Origin: CAWAQA01 sp963784065
GTDB lineage: Bacteria; Acidobacteriota; Vicinamibacteria; Vicinamibacterales; UBA2999
Length of the DNA stretch: 64,000 nucleotides
Direction of reading: 5' to 3'
NCBI GenBank assembly: GCA_963784065.1
Contig: CAWAQA010000003.1
Span: 620,001 to 684,000 of the forward strand
The position numbers were made by a program, and so were the translations under genes. The notes beneath the pieces were generated by a model. It saw only the letters and a program-made list of their open reading frames with translations, had not been told where the DNA came from and did no database searches. Within the stretch, counting starts at the first letter, position 1; the number at the start of each line of letters is the position of its first letter. This document shows positions 53,301 through 64,000 of the stretch, one piece after another.

Positions 53301-56300
53301 CGTTGACCGGGGTCACCACGAGGCTCAGCGTCGCGCTCGCGCTGCCGCTCTTGCCGTCGCCAATCGTGTAGGTGACGCTGTCCGCGCCCGAGTAGTTCGC
53401 CGCCGGCGTGTAGGTGATCGTGCCGTTGGCGTTCGCCACGGCCGCACCGTGGGCCGGCGTGCCTACGCTCGTCAGCGTCACGCTGTCGCCGTCCGGATCG
53501 ACGTCGTTGGCGAGCACGGCGACCGCAATCGCCGTGTCCTCTGGCGTCGTCGCGCTGTCGTTGACCGCCGTCGGGCCGTCGTTGACGGGAGTGACGGTCA
53601 CGTTCACCGTCGCGGTGGCGGTGCCGCCCTGTGCCGTCGCTGACCGTGTAGGTGAAGCTGTCGGCGCCCGTGTAGTTCGCCGCCGGCGTGTAGGTGATCG
53701 TGCCGCCCGCGCTCGGCCGCCGCGCTGCCGTGCGCAGCCGTGCCGACCGTCGGTGACGGTCAGGGTGTCGCCGTCGGCATCCGTATCGTTTGCCAGGACC
53801 GGGATGATGACCGCCGTGTCCTCGGCGGTCGCCGACGCTGTCGTTCACCGCCGCCGGCGCGTCGTTCGGCGCGCGTGATGGTGACGTTGACCGTCGCCGT
53901 TGCCGCGCCGCCATGGCCGTCGCCGATCGTGTAGGTGAAGCTGTCGGGTCCGCTGTAGTTCGGCGCCGGCGTGTAGGTCACCGCACCGCTTCCCTTGATG
54001 ACGGCGGTGCCGTGCGCGGGCACGCCAACGCTGGTCACCGAGAGCACGTCGAGGGCGTCGGGATCGGTGTCGTTCGCCACGACCGCGATGTCCACGGACG
54101 TGTCCTCGGAGGTCGTCGCCGCATCGTTCACGGCCACCGGCGGGTCGTTCCCGTTCGTGACGGTGACCACGACCGTGGCCATGGAGCTTCCGCCGTGGCC
54201 GTCGCCGATCGTATAGGTGAAGGCGTCCACACCGGTGAAGTTGGCGGCCGGCGTGTAGGTAATCCCGGCGCCGTCGACGACCGCGCTGCCATGCACAGGC
54301 GTGCCGATGCTGGTAATCGTGAGCCCGTCGTCGTCGACGTCGGTGTCGTTCAGCAGCACGGGGATGCTGAGTGCCGTGTCCTCCGCGGCCGTGACCGTGT
54401 CATCCGTCGCGATCGGCGGGTCGTTGAGCGCATTCACGAACACGGACACGGTGGCCGGGGCCGATTGCGAACTGGCGTCACTGGCTCGGTAGGTGAAGGT
54501 GACGAGCCCGTTGAAGTTGTCGCCCGGCGTGTACGTGAAGGCGCCGTCGGCTGCGAGGAACAGTGATGCCGCTCTGCGGCGGCTGGACGAGGATCGCCGT
54601 CAGCGCGTCGTCGTCGGCGTCCTGATCGTTGCCGAGGACGCCCGCGATCGGAACGATGAGCTGTCTGTCTTCCTCGATGAGGTAGGTGTCGTTCACCGCA
54701 ACCGGCGGCGTATTGGTGGTCGCCGCGGCGTTGAAGTTCCAGATCGGTCCCGTTGTCGTCGAACGCCCGTCATTGACCTCGACGTACCATTGGTACTCGC
54801 CGCCGGCCAGCAGGTTGTTCCACGTCTTCGTCGTGGCCGCCCCCGAGCTCACGCCGGTATTGCTGCCGATGACGCTGAACGCCGTCCCCTGCATGTCGTA
54901 GTCGAGCGTGAACTGGCTGCTCGCGTCCGTCTCGAACTCGCCGGCGCCACCGAGTCGGCTCGGCGAGTATGTATACGCATAGATCTTGTTCTCGGTCGGC
55001 TTGAACGTGTAGTAGCGGAGCCAGCCGTCGCCGCCGTTCGCACGGCTCTGGTAGTCGGTCAGAACCTGGTGAACCGGGTCGCCGCAGTCGTTCAGATCGG
55101 TACGCCGGCCCTCACCGGGGTAGTGGCCGTTGACGACGATGAACACGTTGCAGTTCGGCTTGACGAGCTGCGTCCACACGATCTGCAGCGCCGAGTCCCG
55201 TCGGTCGGGTCTGACCGGTGACGTCGGGCGGGTGTTCGAGGTGTTGAGGAACGCGTGCGTGCAAATGATCACCCGGCGGTCCGGATACTGCGTCGATAAT
55301 CTCGTCGGCCCACTCGACCGCGTACGTCCGGCATGTCGATACTCGAGATGGAGGATCAGGAAGTCGAGACCCCCAGCCGAGAACAACTCGTAGTTGTCCT
55401 TGTTCTGGCGTGGATCGCCGGCTTCCTGCCCATGCCAGCCGCCGTACCAGGGGAACGCCGAGGTACGTAGCGGCTCAGCGGGAAGTACTGGTCGAGAAAT
55501 TCTCCCCACGCCGCTCGTGCTCATGTCGTGGTTGCCGGGCGACGACGCTTTTCGGACGCCGTCGTGTCGAGGACGTCCATCGCGGCGTCCGCCCGGGCCA
55601 TTCGATCTCGTTGCTGGTGTCGACGTTCTCGACGATGTCGCCGAGATGGCTGGCGAACACGATGTTCAGGTCGTCGTCGTTATCCACGATCCACTGCGTC
55701 TGGCGGTGAAGTTGCCCGTACGACCGGCGATCGTCCACGTAGTGCTGCGTGTCCGGCATCGCGACGATCGTGAAGTCCGGCGCCCGCGGCGGACCGTCGG
55801 CCGGCCGTAGAACGAGATCGTCAGCGGCCGCCGTCGGGATCGCGACACCGACACGTTCAACAGCGGCTGGACGATGGCGCCGAACGCGCCGTCGGTCGGG
55901 CCCGTTGAGGGCCGGCACGGCGGGCGGCAGGTTCGCGATCGGACACGAACGGCGCGCCCGCCGACCCAGGTCCGGTCCGTTGACGCAGCGTGCCGTTCAT
56001 CCGCCGGCCGGCGCTGTCGCCGATGGCATGCCGATGCCTTCGTTCAGGCCCCAGCGTCCGAGCAGATTGCGGCGCGGAGATGGAGCGGCCCGGTCAGCCG
56101 CCTGGACAATCTGCTGCCGCCGTGCGGGCCACGGTCCCAGATGCGGACCTCGTCGATGGACGCCGTCGAAGAACGCCGACTGCGACGCTCCGGTCGAGGT
56201 CAGCGCCTGCCGAGCGCCGGCATGCTGGATGCTGTCCGATGCGGCGGCTGGCCGACGCGTCAGCTCGCGTTCGAGCACGCCGTTCAGGTAGAGGCTGCCA

Positions 56301-58799
56301 CGTCGTTCCGTCGTACGTGGCGGCGGCGTGATACCAGCTCGCCGTTCTGGATGGCCGTGACACCGGTGATCGGGATGGTTGAGGCCCGGCTGCGATGCCT
56401 GCGGCGCCTTCCTCGAAGTCCGCGACGAGCACGTTGGCCCGTCGTCGATCCCGAGGAAGTAGTTCATGTCGAGCGGTTGTCCGTCGGATCTCGCCGCGGC
56501 CCTTCGTCACGAGCGGGACGGCGGTCACGCCGCCGCTTCCCGACGACGCCGTGGCGCCGGCGCCGTCGCGCCGGAACCAGGTCTCGATGGTGAAGGTCGC
56601 CGCGCCGAGCCCCGGCGCCGGTCCGAGCGCGACGTACACGTTGGTGCCGCCGAGGTCGATGCCCTTGTTGTCCGGGCCCGGCGCCGTCACCGTGACCGTG
56701 ACGACGTCGCTGCTCGTCAGCTGCCCGTCGCTGGCCGTCAGCATCATCACGTAGGCGCCGGGCTCGGCGAAGCTGGCCGTCGTCTCCGGCTCGTCGGGCT
56801 GTGCCAGGGTCACGGCTCCCGGTCCGCTCAACTTGCTCCACGTCGTGACCGGCTCGGCGATCGGCATGCCGTCGTCGGAGACGGAGCCTTCGAGTTCCAC
56901 CGGAACCGCCGGCAGGGCGACCTGATCGGGCCCGGCGTCAACCACGGGCGGAAGGTTCGGCGTGCCCTCGTCAACATGGATTGAAACGGAGTCGCTGGCC
57001 GACAGCTCGCCGTCGGTCGCCGTGAGCGTCAGGACGTAGGTTCCCGCGAGGGAGAAGCTGGCGGTCGTCGCGGGCGCAGTGGCGATTGGCGAACGTCACC
57101 ACGCCAGGACCGCTCGTGTGGGTCCACTGCGTGGTGACGGCGTTGCCGCTCAGGCCGTCGTCGGTGAACGCGCCGTTGAGGGACGCCGCGGCGGGAAGCG
57201 TGATCATCCGATCTTCGCCCGCCGCCACGTTGGGGGCGGCGTTGGCGATGCCGGTCAGCGGCCCGCCCGCGACCCACGTCCAGCTCGACCCGAACAGCGT
57301 GGCGCTCAGGCTCTGGCTCGACGAGTCAACCAGGTCCGTGCAGCACTCGTTGAAGCTCCAGCGACCGAGCAGGCCGTTGGCCGATGCGATTTCGCGGTCG
57401 CGGCCGGCGGCGATCTGGGCCGCGGTGCGGCTGTAGTTCCAGATGCGGACCTCGTCCACCGTGCCCGCGAAGTACCCCGCCGCGACTCCCTGCGAATTGA
57501 GCGCCGTCCCAATCGCAGCGTGCGCGATGCTATCGGCCCGCGCCGGCCTGTTGACGGCCACGGCCGTCTCGAGCACGCCGTTCAGGTACAGCGACAGCGT
57601 GGCGCCGTCGTAGGTGACGGCGCCGTGATACCACTGATTGAGCTGGATCGTGCGTGATGCCGGTGAGCGGGTGGTTCAGGCCCGGGTTCGCTCCCCCCGT
57701 GCCCTCTTCGAAATCCGCGGCAAGCACGTTGCCCTGGATCCCGAGGAAGTAGTTCACGTCGGTCACATTGCCGTTGCTTTCGTCGCGCCCTTTGGTGACG
57801 AGCGGGACGACCGCGGTGAGCCCGCCGCTGCCGGTCGTCGTCGTCACGCCCGCGGCGTCACGCTTGAACCATGTCTCGACGGTGAACGACGACGCACCAA
57901 GGCCCGGGGCGGCGCCGAAGCTGACGTAGTCGGCGGCGGACGCGTTGCCCTTCAGGCGCATGCCGTAATTGCCTGGGTCGAGCGGCTCCGAGACGAACGG
58001 TGTTCCGGGCGTCCATGCGACGCCATTGCGCAGCGTGCCGGTCACGTTGCTGCCGCTGCTGTCCGCAATCGAGATCCCCGTGTTTTCGTCGATCGCCCAG
58101 CGGCCGATCAGTCCCGGCGCCGCGGGCACCGGATCGGTCATCGCGGACTGGATGTCGGCTTCGCTGCGAGCCACGTTCCAGATGCGGACCTCGTCGAGCG
58201 CTCCGAGGAAGGCGCCGCTCGTGCTCCCGGTGGAGTTCATCGCCGTCGCGAGCGCCGCCTGCTGGATGCTGTCGAACCGGGGCGTGAAATTCCCTACCTG
58301 GACCTCCGCCTCGAGATTGCCGTTGAGATACAGCCTCCACTTCGTGCCGTCGTAGGTCGCCGCCGCGTGGTACCAGACGCCGTCCCAGATCGGCGTCACG
58401 CCCAACGCCGGGTGGTTGCCGCCGTTTGTCGTGTCCTCGAAGTCGGCGGCGAGCACTCGTCGCTTGCTGTCGATGCCGAGGAAGTAGTTGATGTCTTTGT
58501 TGGTGCCCTCGACGGTGCCTTCCGCCATCCCCTTGGTCACGAGCGGCACCGCGACGATGCCGCCGCCGCCGGTCGTCGCCGCCGACCCGGCGCCGTCGCG
58601 CCTGAACCAGGTCTCGATCGTGAACGTGGCGGTATTCAGCGCCGGCGCCGCGCCAAAGGTGACGCGGTCGTCGAGGCCGTCGAAACGTATAGCGGATCCG
58701 CCGGGCGCGCCGAGCAGGCGCGGTGTCGCGTACAGCAGTACGAGAGCGACGAGACAGAGGTATCCGATGGTACTTGGCCTGCCGGCCGGCGCGCTTCAT
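44361..58799 (-). CDS. Giant secreted LamG-PKD-metallophosphoesterase-cadherin-repeat protein (frameshifted)
   Basis: This protein of about 4,800 residues starts at ATG 58799. One base shift after the start gives IGYLCLVALVLLYATPRLLG, a signal peptide. Modules in order are LamG (58.7-57.98 kb), LamG (57.97-57.25), two PKD-like domains (57.24-56.70), LamG (56.68-55.95) and a calcineurin-type metallophosphoesterase (55.8-54.9) with MPDTQHY, SHLGDIVEN, a GNHD at 55.53 kb and VNGHYPGEG. A fibronectin-like segment and about 28 cadherin-like repeats (54.71-46.73) follow, then an unrelated module (46.73-45.76) and five more repeats. It reads without a stop into the next giant gene, so the two may be one frame or a chimera. 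Dozens of indels occur, most in the repeats. Surface adhesion or a matrix role is inferred from the modules. Confidence 0.7.
44370..45758 (-). repeat. Cadherin-like repeats, five units of ~93 residues
   Basis: Five units of about 279 bases share APVAVNDAATTAEDT, VAVLANDTDLDGD, VGTPAHGTA, NADGTISYTPAANYTGADSF and YTIGDGQGGTATATVSVTVT. The last unit is cut short after LDGDTLTVAVATG, where a LamG domain begins in mid-fold. The first unit lacks its N-terminal third, which lies on the other side of the 45.76-46.73 kb module. Confidence 0.9.
45759..46732 (-). other. Foreign module inserted in one cadherin-like repeat
   Basis: About 320 residues interrupt a repeat between LTSVGTP and AHGTASANGDG. 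The segment opens IPT-like (TTVSGTIADGATIQIAGAAF), then APLRFDDFERG. A concanavalin-like region with MRFWVDGVKQVDQ and AYWDDVYIDTTQARVEIG follows, and it ends QLPTAWSDSSITLTVNQGSF and LYLYVTDSDGHVNRTGIPL. In my memory that last pattern is usually the extreme C-terminus of other proteins. One frame break lies near 46450. Function is unknown; carbohydrate binding is a guess. Confidence 0.6.
46733..54708 (-). repeat. Long cadherin-like (tandem-95, GDGQGGSATATV-type) repeat array, about 28 units
   Basis: About 8 kb consist of units of about 279 bases, each coding for one 93-residue Ig-like fold with VLANDTDxDGD, NADGTITYTPAANYTGADSF, YTIGDGQGGSATATVSVT and a VNDAPVAVND linker. Nearest neighbours are nearly identical at DNA level between 48 and 53 kb, while the outer units diverge. 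Many units carry single-base indels of a common kind. True copy number is uncertain because such DNA collapses or expands in assembly. Confidence 0.9.
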
Positions 58800-59037
58800 G
58801 GTCAGACGAAACTCCTCGGGAAGGCGCAGGGCGGAGCCTTCACGATTTTTTTTGGGCGGTAGCGGGCGAAGTATCTCAACGATGGAACTGGCCGAAAATC
58901 CAACAGAGGTCCGGGCAGGATAGGACTAACGTCCCATGCGTCCGGGTAGGGGTTTACGGGCAGAACTTCGCAGTTTTTCCGCCGCTGAGAACGGGCGCTC
59001 GCAGGCGGCCCTGGAGGGCGTCTACGGCGCCGCACGG

Positions 59038-59241
59038 TCAGGTCCCGGCGAGCTCGATCGGGTCGGCTGACAGTTCCACCATGGCCCGGAGGAGCCCCGT
59101 CTCGATGCCGTGCTCGGCGGCATACAAGCGCAGCTCGATGGCGTAGGCGTCGTAGTCCTGATCCCGGAGCCGGCGCCGCAGCAGGTTGATGGCGAGCAGG
59201 ATGTTCTGCGCACTTTTGCTATCCAGCCTGGTCAGGTCCAT
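59038..59241 (-). CDS. 67-residue hypothetical protein
   Basis: ATG 59241 follows GGGAGA closely and opens an intact frame of 67 codons: MDLTRLDSKSAQNILLAINL, a basic and acidic middle (RRRLRDQDYDAYAIELRLYA), then AEHGIETGLLRAMVELSADP. It is soluble and all-helical by appearance. It lies between two giant genes in the same direction. I recognise no family. The codon pattern (G or C at third positions) and clean frame support a real gene. Confidence 0.55.
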   Translation of the reverse strand: MDLTRLDSKSAQNILLAINLLRRRLRDQDYDAYAIELRLYAAEHGIETGLLRAMVELSADPIELAGT

Positions 59242-59286
59242 GGGTCTCCCGTGACACGCGCGAGCGGTACGTCCTTGTAATTTCCC

Positions 59287-59308
59287 GGCGGGTCCGCAAG
59301 GACCCGCC
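59287..59308. repeat. Intergenic hairpin GGCGGGTCC/GGACCCGCC
   Basis: A perfect nine-base stem with the loop GCAA lies in the 289-base gap between the giant gene ending at 59531 and the 67-residue gene. It is the same hairpin as at 1301-1321 and 37349-37369. Nothing else was recognised in the gap. Confidence 0.7.
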
Positions 59309-59530
59309 CTACGGAGCGGGCCGCCCCGTTGGTTGGCGCGCTCGATCGCGGTCGAAAGCGCTGTCGTGGGCACTACAGGTTCGGTTGCGACGGCCACCCG
59401 GAGCGTTGATCTCGTTCCCGTACGTGTGCCTCACGTTGCACCGATCAGCACAGGAGGGACGCCTCGGGCCTCATGGGACGCTCCGCGCACCACGAGGCCC
59501 GGGTCTCAAACGAACGAACGTGCAGATCCG

Positions 59531-62500
59531 CTACGGCAGGATCGTGATGTCGATCCTCGTCGCCGCCGAGCTCACTACCCCGTCGCTGGCCCGGAACCGG
59601 AAGAAGTCGGCGCCCGTGGCGTTCGTGTTCGGCTTGTAGCTGAACGCGCCCGTCGCGGCGTTCAGCGTCAGCGTGCCCTTGGTCGGCAGCGTGCTGATCG
59701 AGTAGGTCAGCGTATTGCCGTCCACGTCGGTCGCGACCACCGAGCCGGTGCGGGTGGTGTTCCTCGGCGTCGTGTAGCTCGCAGTCAGTCCGACCGGCGT
59801 GTCGTTGACCGGGGTCACCGTCAGGGTGACGGTACCCACGGCGCTGTTCACCGTCCCGTCGTTGACACGGAACGTGAAGCTGTCCGGCCCGTTGTAGTTC
59901 GGGTTCGGATCGTAGGTCACGTTCGGCGCCGTCCCAATCAGCACGCCATTGGTCGGCGGCGTGACGATCGTGTAGGTCAACGGGTTGCCCTCCACGTCAC
60001 TCCCGGTCAGCACGATGGCGCGCGTCGAGTCCTCGTTCAGGCTCCGGGCCTGATTGTTCGCGACCGGGGCGTCGTTGACGGCGTTGACGTTGATCGACAC
60101 CGTCACGGGCGCCGAGTTCGCCGACCCGTCGCTCACCCGGTAGGTGAAGCTGTCGGCGCCGTTCGCGTTGGCGTTCGGCGTGTAGGTGAAGCTGCCGTTC
60201 GCGTTCACCGTCACCGTGCCGCGGGTCGGGTTCGTCACCTTGACGGCCGTCAGCGCCCCGCCTTCGGGATCGCTGTCGTTGGCGAGCAGCCCGGGGCCTC
60301 CGACCACCAGCGCGACGTCCTCGTTGGTGGCGTAGCTGTCGGCCACGGCCACCGGTGCGTCGTTGATCGAGTTGATGCTCAACAACACCGTCACGAGGCT
60401 CGACTGCGCGATGCCGTCGCTGGCCTTGTAAGTGAACGTGTCCACCCCGTTGTAGTTGGCGTGCAGGCGTATAGGTGAAGCCGCCGTCCGCATCCATGGC
60501 GAGCGTCCCGTGCGTCGGGTTGCTCATCACGACGACCGACATCGGGTTGCCGTCGGCGTCGAAGTCGTTGCCGAGCACGCCAGGCACCGCGACCACCAGC
60601 GCGACATCCTCGTTGGTGCTGTAGGTGTTGGCCGCCGCGACGGGCGCGTCATTCACGGCGTTCACCACGATGCGACGGTTGCGACGTTCGAGTTGGCCGC
60701 GCCGTCGTTGGCCCTGTAGGTGAAGCTGTCCGGTCCGCTGTAGTTGGCCTCCGGGATGTAGCTGAAGCCGCCGTCAGCGCTCAGCGTCAGCGTGCCGTGG
60801 GCCGGGCCGCTGACGAGAACCGCCGTCAGCGGATTGCCGTCCACGTCGCTGTCGTTGCCGAGCACGCCCGCCGCGAACAGGACCAGCCCGGTGTCCTCGC
60901 TCGTCGAATACGCGTCGTTGACAGCCACCGGCGGATCCGCCATCGCCGCGATCGCGATCGTGACCGTCGCCACCGCCGAGGCGGGCTGCTGCCGTCCTGG
61001 GCCCGGTAGGTGAAGCTGTCCGAGCCGTTGTAGTTCGCCGCCGGCGTGTAGGTGAAGCTGCCGTCGGCATTGAGCGTGACCGTGCCGTGGCTCGGGCCGC
61101 CCACGAGCGACGGCCGTGAGCGCGTCGCCCTCGACGTCGCTGTCGTTGGCCAGCACGCCCGGCCCCGACACGACGAGCGCCGTGTCCTCGTTGGTGGTGA
61201 ACGCGTCGGCGGCGGCCGCCGGCGCGTCGTTGACCGCAGCGATCGTGATGCTGACCGTCGCCACGTTCGAGTCCGCCGTTCCGTCGTTCGCTTTGTAGGT
61301 GAAGCTGTCCGCGCCGTTGTAGTTCGCGGCCGGCGTATAGGTGAAGCTGCCGTTCGCGTTCAGCGTCACCGTGCCGTGCGCCGGCGCGCCGACGAGCGTC
61401 GCCGTCAGCGCCTGGCCGTCGGCATCGGTGTCGTTGCCGAGCAGGCCCGGGCGCCGCCACGGTCAGCGGCGTGTCCTCGCTGGTGCTGGCGGTGTCGTTG
61501 ACCGCCACCGGCGCGTCGTTGACGGCGTTCACGGTGATGTTCACCGTGGCCACGCTCGAGCTCGCTTCGCCGTCGTCGGCCATGTAGGTGAAGCTGTCCG
61601 GTCCGCTGTAGTCCGGGCGCCGGCGTGTAGATGAAGTCGCCGTTGGCGTTCAGCGTCAGGTCGCCGTGGAGCGTTCCGGTGACGACGAACGCCATCAGGG
61701 TGTCGCCGTCCGGATCGGTGTCGTTGCCGAGCACGCCTGGCGCATCGCACGATCGAGCGCCATGTCTCTCGTCCGTGCTGTAGCTGTCGTTCACGGCGAC
61801 TCGGCGCGTCGTTCACGCCGGTGACCGTGACGCTCACCGTCGCGGTCGCGCTGGCCGCCCTGGCCGTCGCTGATCGCGTAGCTGAAGCTGTCGCTGCCGC
61901 TGAAGCTGCCGGTCGGCGTATACGTCGCCGTTCCGTTCGCATTGAGCGTCGCCGTGCCGTGCGCGGCGCCGCCAGCCGACCGTCACCGACGTCAGCGTCA
62001 GCAGATCGCCGTCCGCATCGCTGTCGTTCGCGAGCGAGCGCGATCGTGACGGCGTTGCCTTCGGTCGTCGTCGCCGTGTCATCGACCGCAACCGGCGCCG
62101 CGTTGCTGCCGGCGAACGGCGCTCCCGCCACCCAGGCCACGCTGGTGCCGACCAGCGTGCCGTTGACGTTGTTGCCGGAGCTGTCGGCGACAACCGTGCC
62201 GCCGCCCTCGTTCATGCCCCAGCGGCCGCGCAGTCCGGGCGCCGACGACGATCTCGAGCTGCGAGCCGTGGCCGATCTGCTGCGCCGAGCGGGCGTAGTT
62301 CCAGATACGCGCTTCGTCCATGACGCCGTTGAAGAAGCCCTGCGTCTGGCTGCCGACGCCGCCGGTCGAGTTCGAGCGCGGTGCCCGAGCGCCGCGTGCT
62401 GGATGCTGTCGACTGCGGCGTGAAGTTCCCGACGACCAGCTGTGCCTCGAGCACGCCGTTCAGGTACAGGCGCCAGGTCGTGCCGTCATAGGTCGCCGCG

Positions 62501-64000
62501 ACATGGCGCCACGCGCCGTCTGCCGGAATGACGGTCGTGCCGGCGACAGGGTGGTTCAGGCCCGTCGCCGTGTCCTCGAAGTCCGCGACGAGCACGTTGT
62601 CGGTCGAGCGGATGCCGAGGAAGTAGTTCATGTCCACGTTGCCGCCCTCGGCCTCGGCCATGCCCTTGGTCACGAGCGGAACGGCGACGACGCCGCCGCT
62701 GCCCGTGTTGGTGGCGATGCCGGCGCCGTCGCGCCTGAACCACGTTTCAATCGTCATCGTCGTGACGCCGAGCCCCGGCGCCGCGCCGAAGGTCACGTAG
62801 GCGTTGGTGCCGCCGAAATCCAGCCCCTTGTTCGCCGGGTCGGCGCCGACAATCACGCTGACGCTGTCGCTCGACGACAGCAGGCCGTCGCTCGCCGTGA
62901 GCTGCAGCACGTAGCTGCCTGCCGCGGAGAAGGTCGCGGTGGTGGAAAGCGCCGCCGCGTTGCCGAACGTCACCGTCCCCGGGCCGCTGACCTTGGTCCA
63001 CTGCGTCGTGAGCCCGGTGCCCGGCAGGCCGTCATCGCTGGCCGAACCCGACAGCGACGCGCTCGTCGCCGGGAAGTCGACCGACTGGTCCGGCCCGGCG
63101 TTGACGACCGGCGCCACATTGCCGGCGCCCGCGATCGTGATCGAGACCGACGCGCTGGCGATGCCACCCTGGTGGTCGTTGATGGCATACGTGAAGCCGT
63201 CGGATCCCTCGTATCCAGCCGCCGGCGTGAAGAGCACCGTGCCGTTGGCGTTCACCACCGCCGTGCCGTGGGCCGGCGCGGTCGCGACCGTGACCGTGAG
63301 CGCGTCGCCGTCGGCGTCGACGTCGTTGGCCAGCACGGCGATCGTGACCGGCCGTGTTGCGCGTGGTGCTGGCCGTATCGTTCACGGCGACCGGCGCCGA
63401 GTTGGCCGGGCCGGAGAACGGCGCGCCGGCGCCGCGCGTGTAGTTGGTGCCGGCGATCGTGCCGGTGATGCTGTTGCCGGAGCTGTCCGCGACGCGTCGT
63501 GCCGGGCGTCTCGTTCATCCCCCACCGTCCGAGCAGGCCCGGCGCGGTCGTGATCTCGAACTCCGATCCGCGGGCGATCTGCTGCACCCGAGCGGGCGTA
63601 GTTCCAGATGCGCGCCTCGTCCAGTGCGCCGTTGAAGAAGCCGGCCGTCTGCCCGGAGGTCACCGTGCCCGTCGAGTTCAATGCGGTCGCCGAGCGTCGC
63701 GTGCGCATTGCTGTTCGGACTGCGGCGTGAAGTCGCCGACCACGAGCTGCGCCTCGAGCACACCGTTGAGGAAGATCCGCCACGTCGTTCCGTCGTAGGT
63801 CGCCGCCACGTGGCGCCACACGCCGTCCGCCGGAATCACCGTGGTGCCCGCGACCGGGTGGTTCCCGCTCGTCGCCGTGTCCTCGAAGTCCGCGACGAGC
63901 ACGTTGTCGCTCGAGCGGATGCCGAGGAAGTAGTTCATGTCGGTGGCGGCGCTCTCCGTCTCCGCCATGCCCTTCGCCACAGCGGGACCGCGATGACACC
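59531..64000 (-). CDS. Giant LamG/PKD/cadherin-repeat protein (5' end outside window, frameshifted)
   Basis: About 1,490 residues of a third giant gene run off the window edge. They hold a LamG domain (64.0-63.4 kb, MNYFLGIRSSDNVLVADFED), one cadherin-like repeat (63.38-63.12), a PKD-like domain (63.1-62.86; VNAGPDQSVDFPA), a second LamG (62.83-62.11) and about nine cadherin-like repeats. The protein ends cleanly in FFRFRASDGVVSSAATRIDI and a TAG at 59531, with no anchor or sorting signal. It lacks the metallophosphoesterase of the two downstream giants, at least in the visible part. Indels occur throughout 63.7-61.4 kb. Its LamG domains and repeats are close relatives of those downstream, so the three probably arose by tandem duplication. 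Confidence 0.75.
59540..62100 (-). repeat. Cadherin-like repeat array, about nine units
   Basis: Units of about 280-290 bases show NDAPVAVNDAYSTSEDTGLV, GVLGNDSDVDGNPLTAV, LNANGSFTYTPAANYNGADS, FTYKANDGTADSNVATVSIT. The last three (60.1-59.54 kb) are divergent and end the protein. DNA identity is lower than in the 48-53 kb array, so this array is older or less homogenised. Confidence 0.85.

Noticed and set aside
44370..54708. Regular ~280-base periodicity that could suggest a CRISPR array or satellite
   Set aside because: The unit codes for a conserved 93-residue Ig-like fold, is far longer than a CRISPR unit, and has no unique spacers.
58845..58860. Run of eight T as a terminator
   Set aside because: On the + strand no stable hairpin precedes it and no + gene ends there. 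On the - strand it is an A-run in the leader of the giant gene.

Overview
The window is GC-rich bacterial DNA (roughly 68-70% by eye) with dense coding, giant secreted multidomain proteins, a PEP-CTERM-type small protein and many short intergenic hairpin repeats. This style fits an environmental Acidobacteriota genome, Vicinamibacteria-like, but that placement is inference; no rRNA or tRNA gene was seen to anchor it. Almost every gene over 1 kb contains single-base frame breaks, although the protein on both sides stays conserved. Many breaks inside repeated DNA have one signature (CC or GG turned into CGC or GCG). I therefore treat most broken genes as intact genes carrying sequencing errors, and give them as one feature from first start to last stop.

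Region 1 (1-7.2 kb) is a surface-polysaccharide locus. A methyltransferase-like gene end and a family 2 glycosyltransferase lie on +. Converging on them is a tightly coupled minus-strand operon: WecD-like N-acetyltransferase, NAD-dependent sugar epimerase/dehydratase, DegT-type PLP aminotransferase, GT-B-like glycosyltransferase and family 2 glycosyltransferase, joined by short stop/start overlaps. Together they look like synthesis of an N-acetylated amino sugar and its transfer. The matching ABC exporter (Wzm/Wzt-like) is at 27.5-29.6 kb.

Region 2 (7.4-27 kb) has two giant secreted paralogues with an N,N-dimethylformamidase-beta-like core. One (+, 7.4-15.3 kb) adds LamG, Ig-like, PQQ-type glucose/sorbosone dehydrogenase, PKD and Calx-beta modules. 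The other (-, 18.6-25.6 kb) adds four DUF4082 modules and Ig-like repeats. Between them are a zinc-ribbon small protein, a 0.6-kb non-coding stretch with seven copies of a palindrome-like motif, and a beta-propeller protein with an Asp-rich tail. A small TolB-like propeller gene and a tandem hairpin array follow.

Region 3 (27.5-37.3 kb) holds the ABC exporter, a 67-residue PEP-CTERM protein overlapping it, a 75-residue unknown, two good candidate sigma-54 promoters and a divergent sigma-54 activator. After that come a NarL-type two-component pair, a nickel/cobalt-permease-like protein, an aldehyde dehydrogenase and a HSD10-like 3-hydroxyacyl-CoA dehydrogenase.

Region 4 (37.3-64 kb, all minus) is occupied by tandem giant genes built from LamG domains, PKD-like domains, a calcineurin-type metallophosphoesterase and long arrays of 93-96-residue cadherin-like (tandem-95) repeats. 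The last one runs off the window. Two places look chimeric: a repeat reads straight into the middle of a LamG domain near 44.36 kb, and a foreign module sits inside one repeat at 45.76-46.73 kb.
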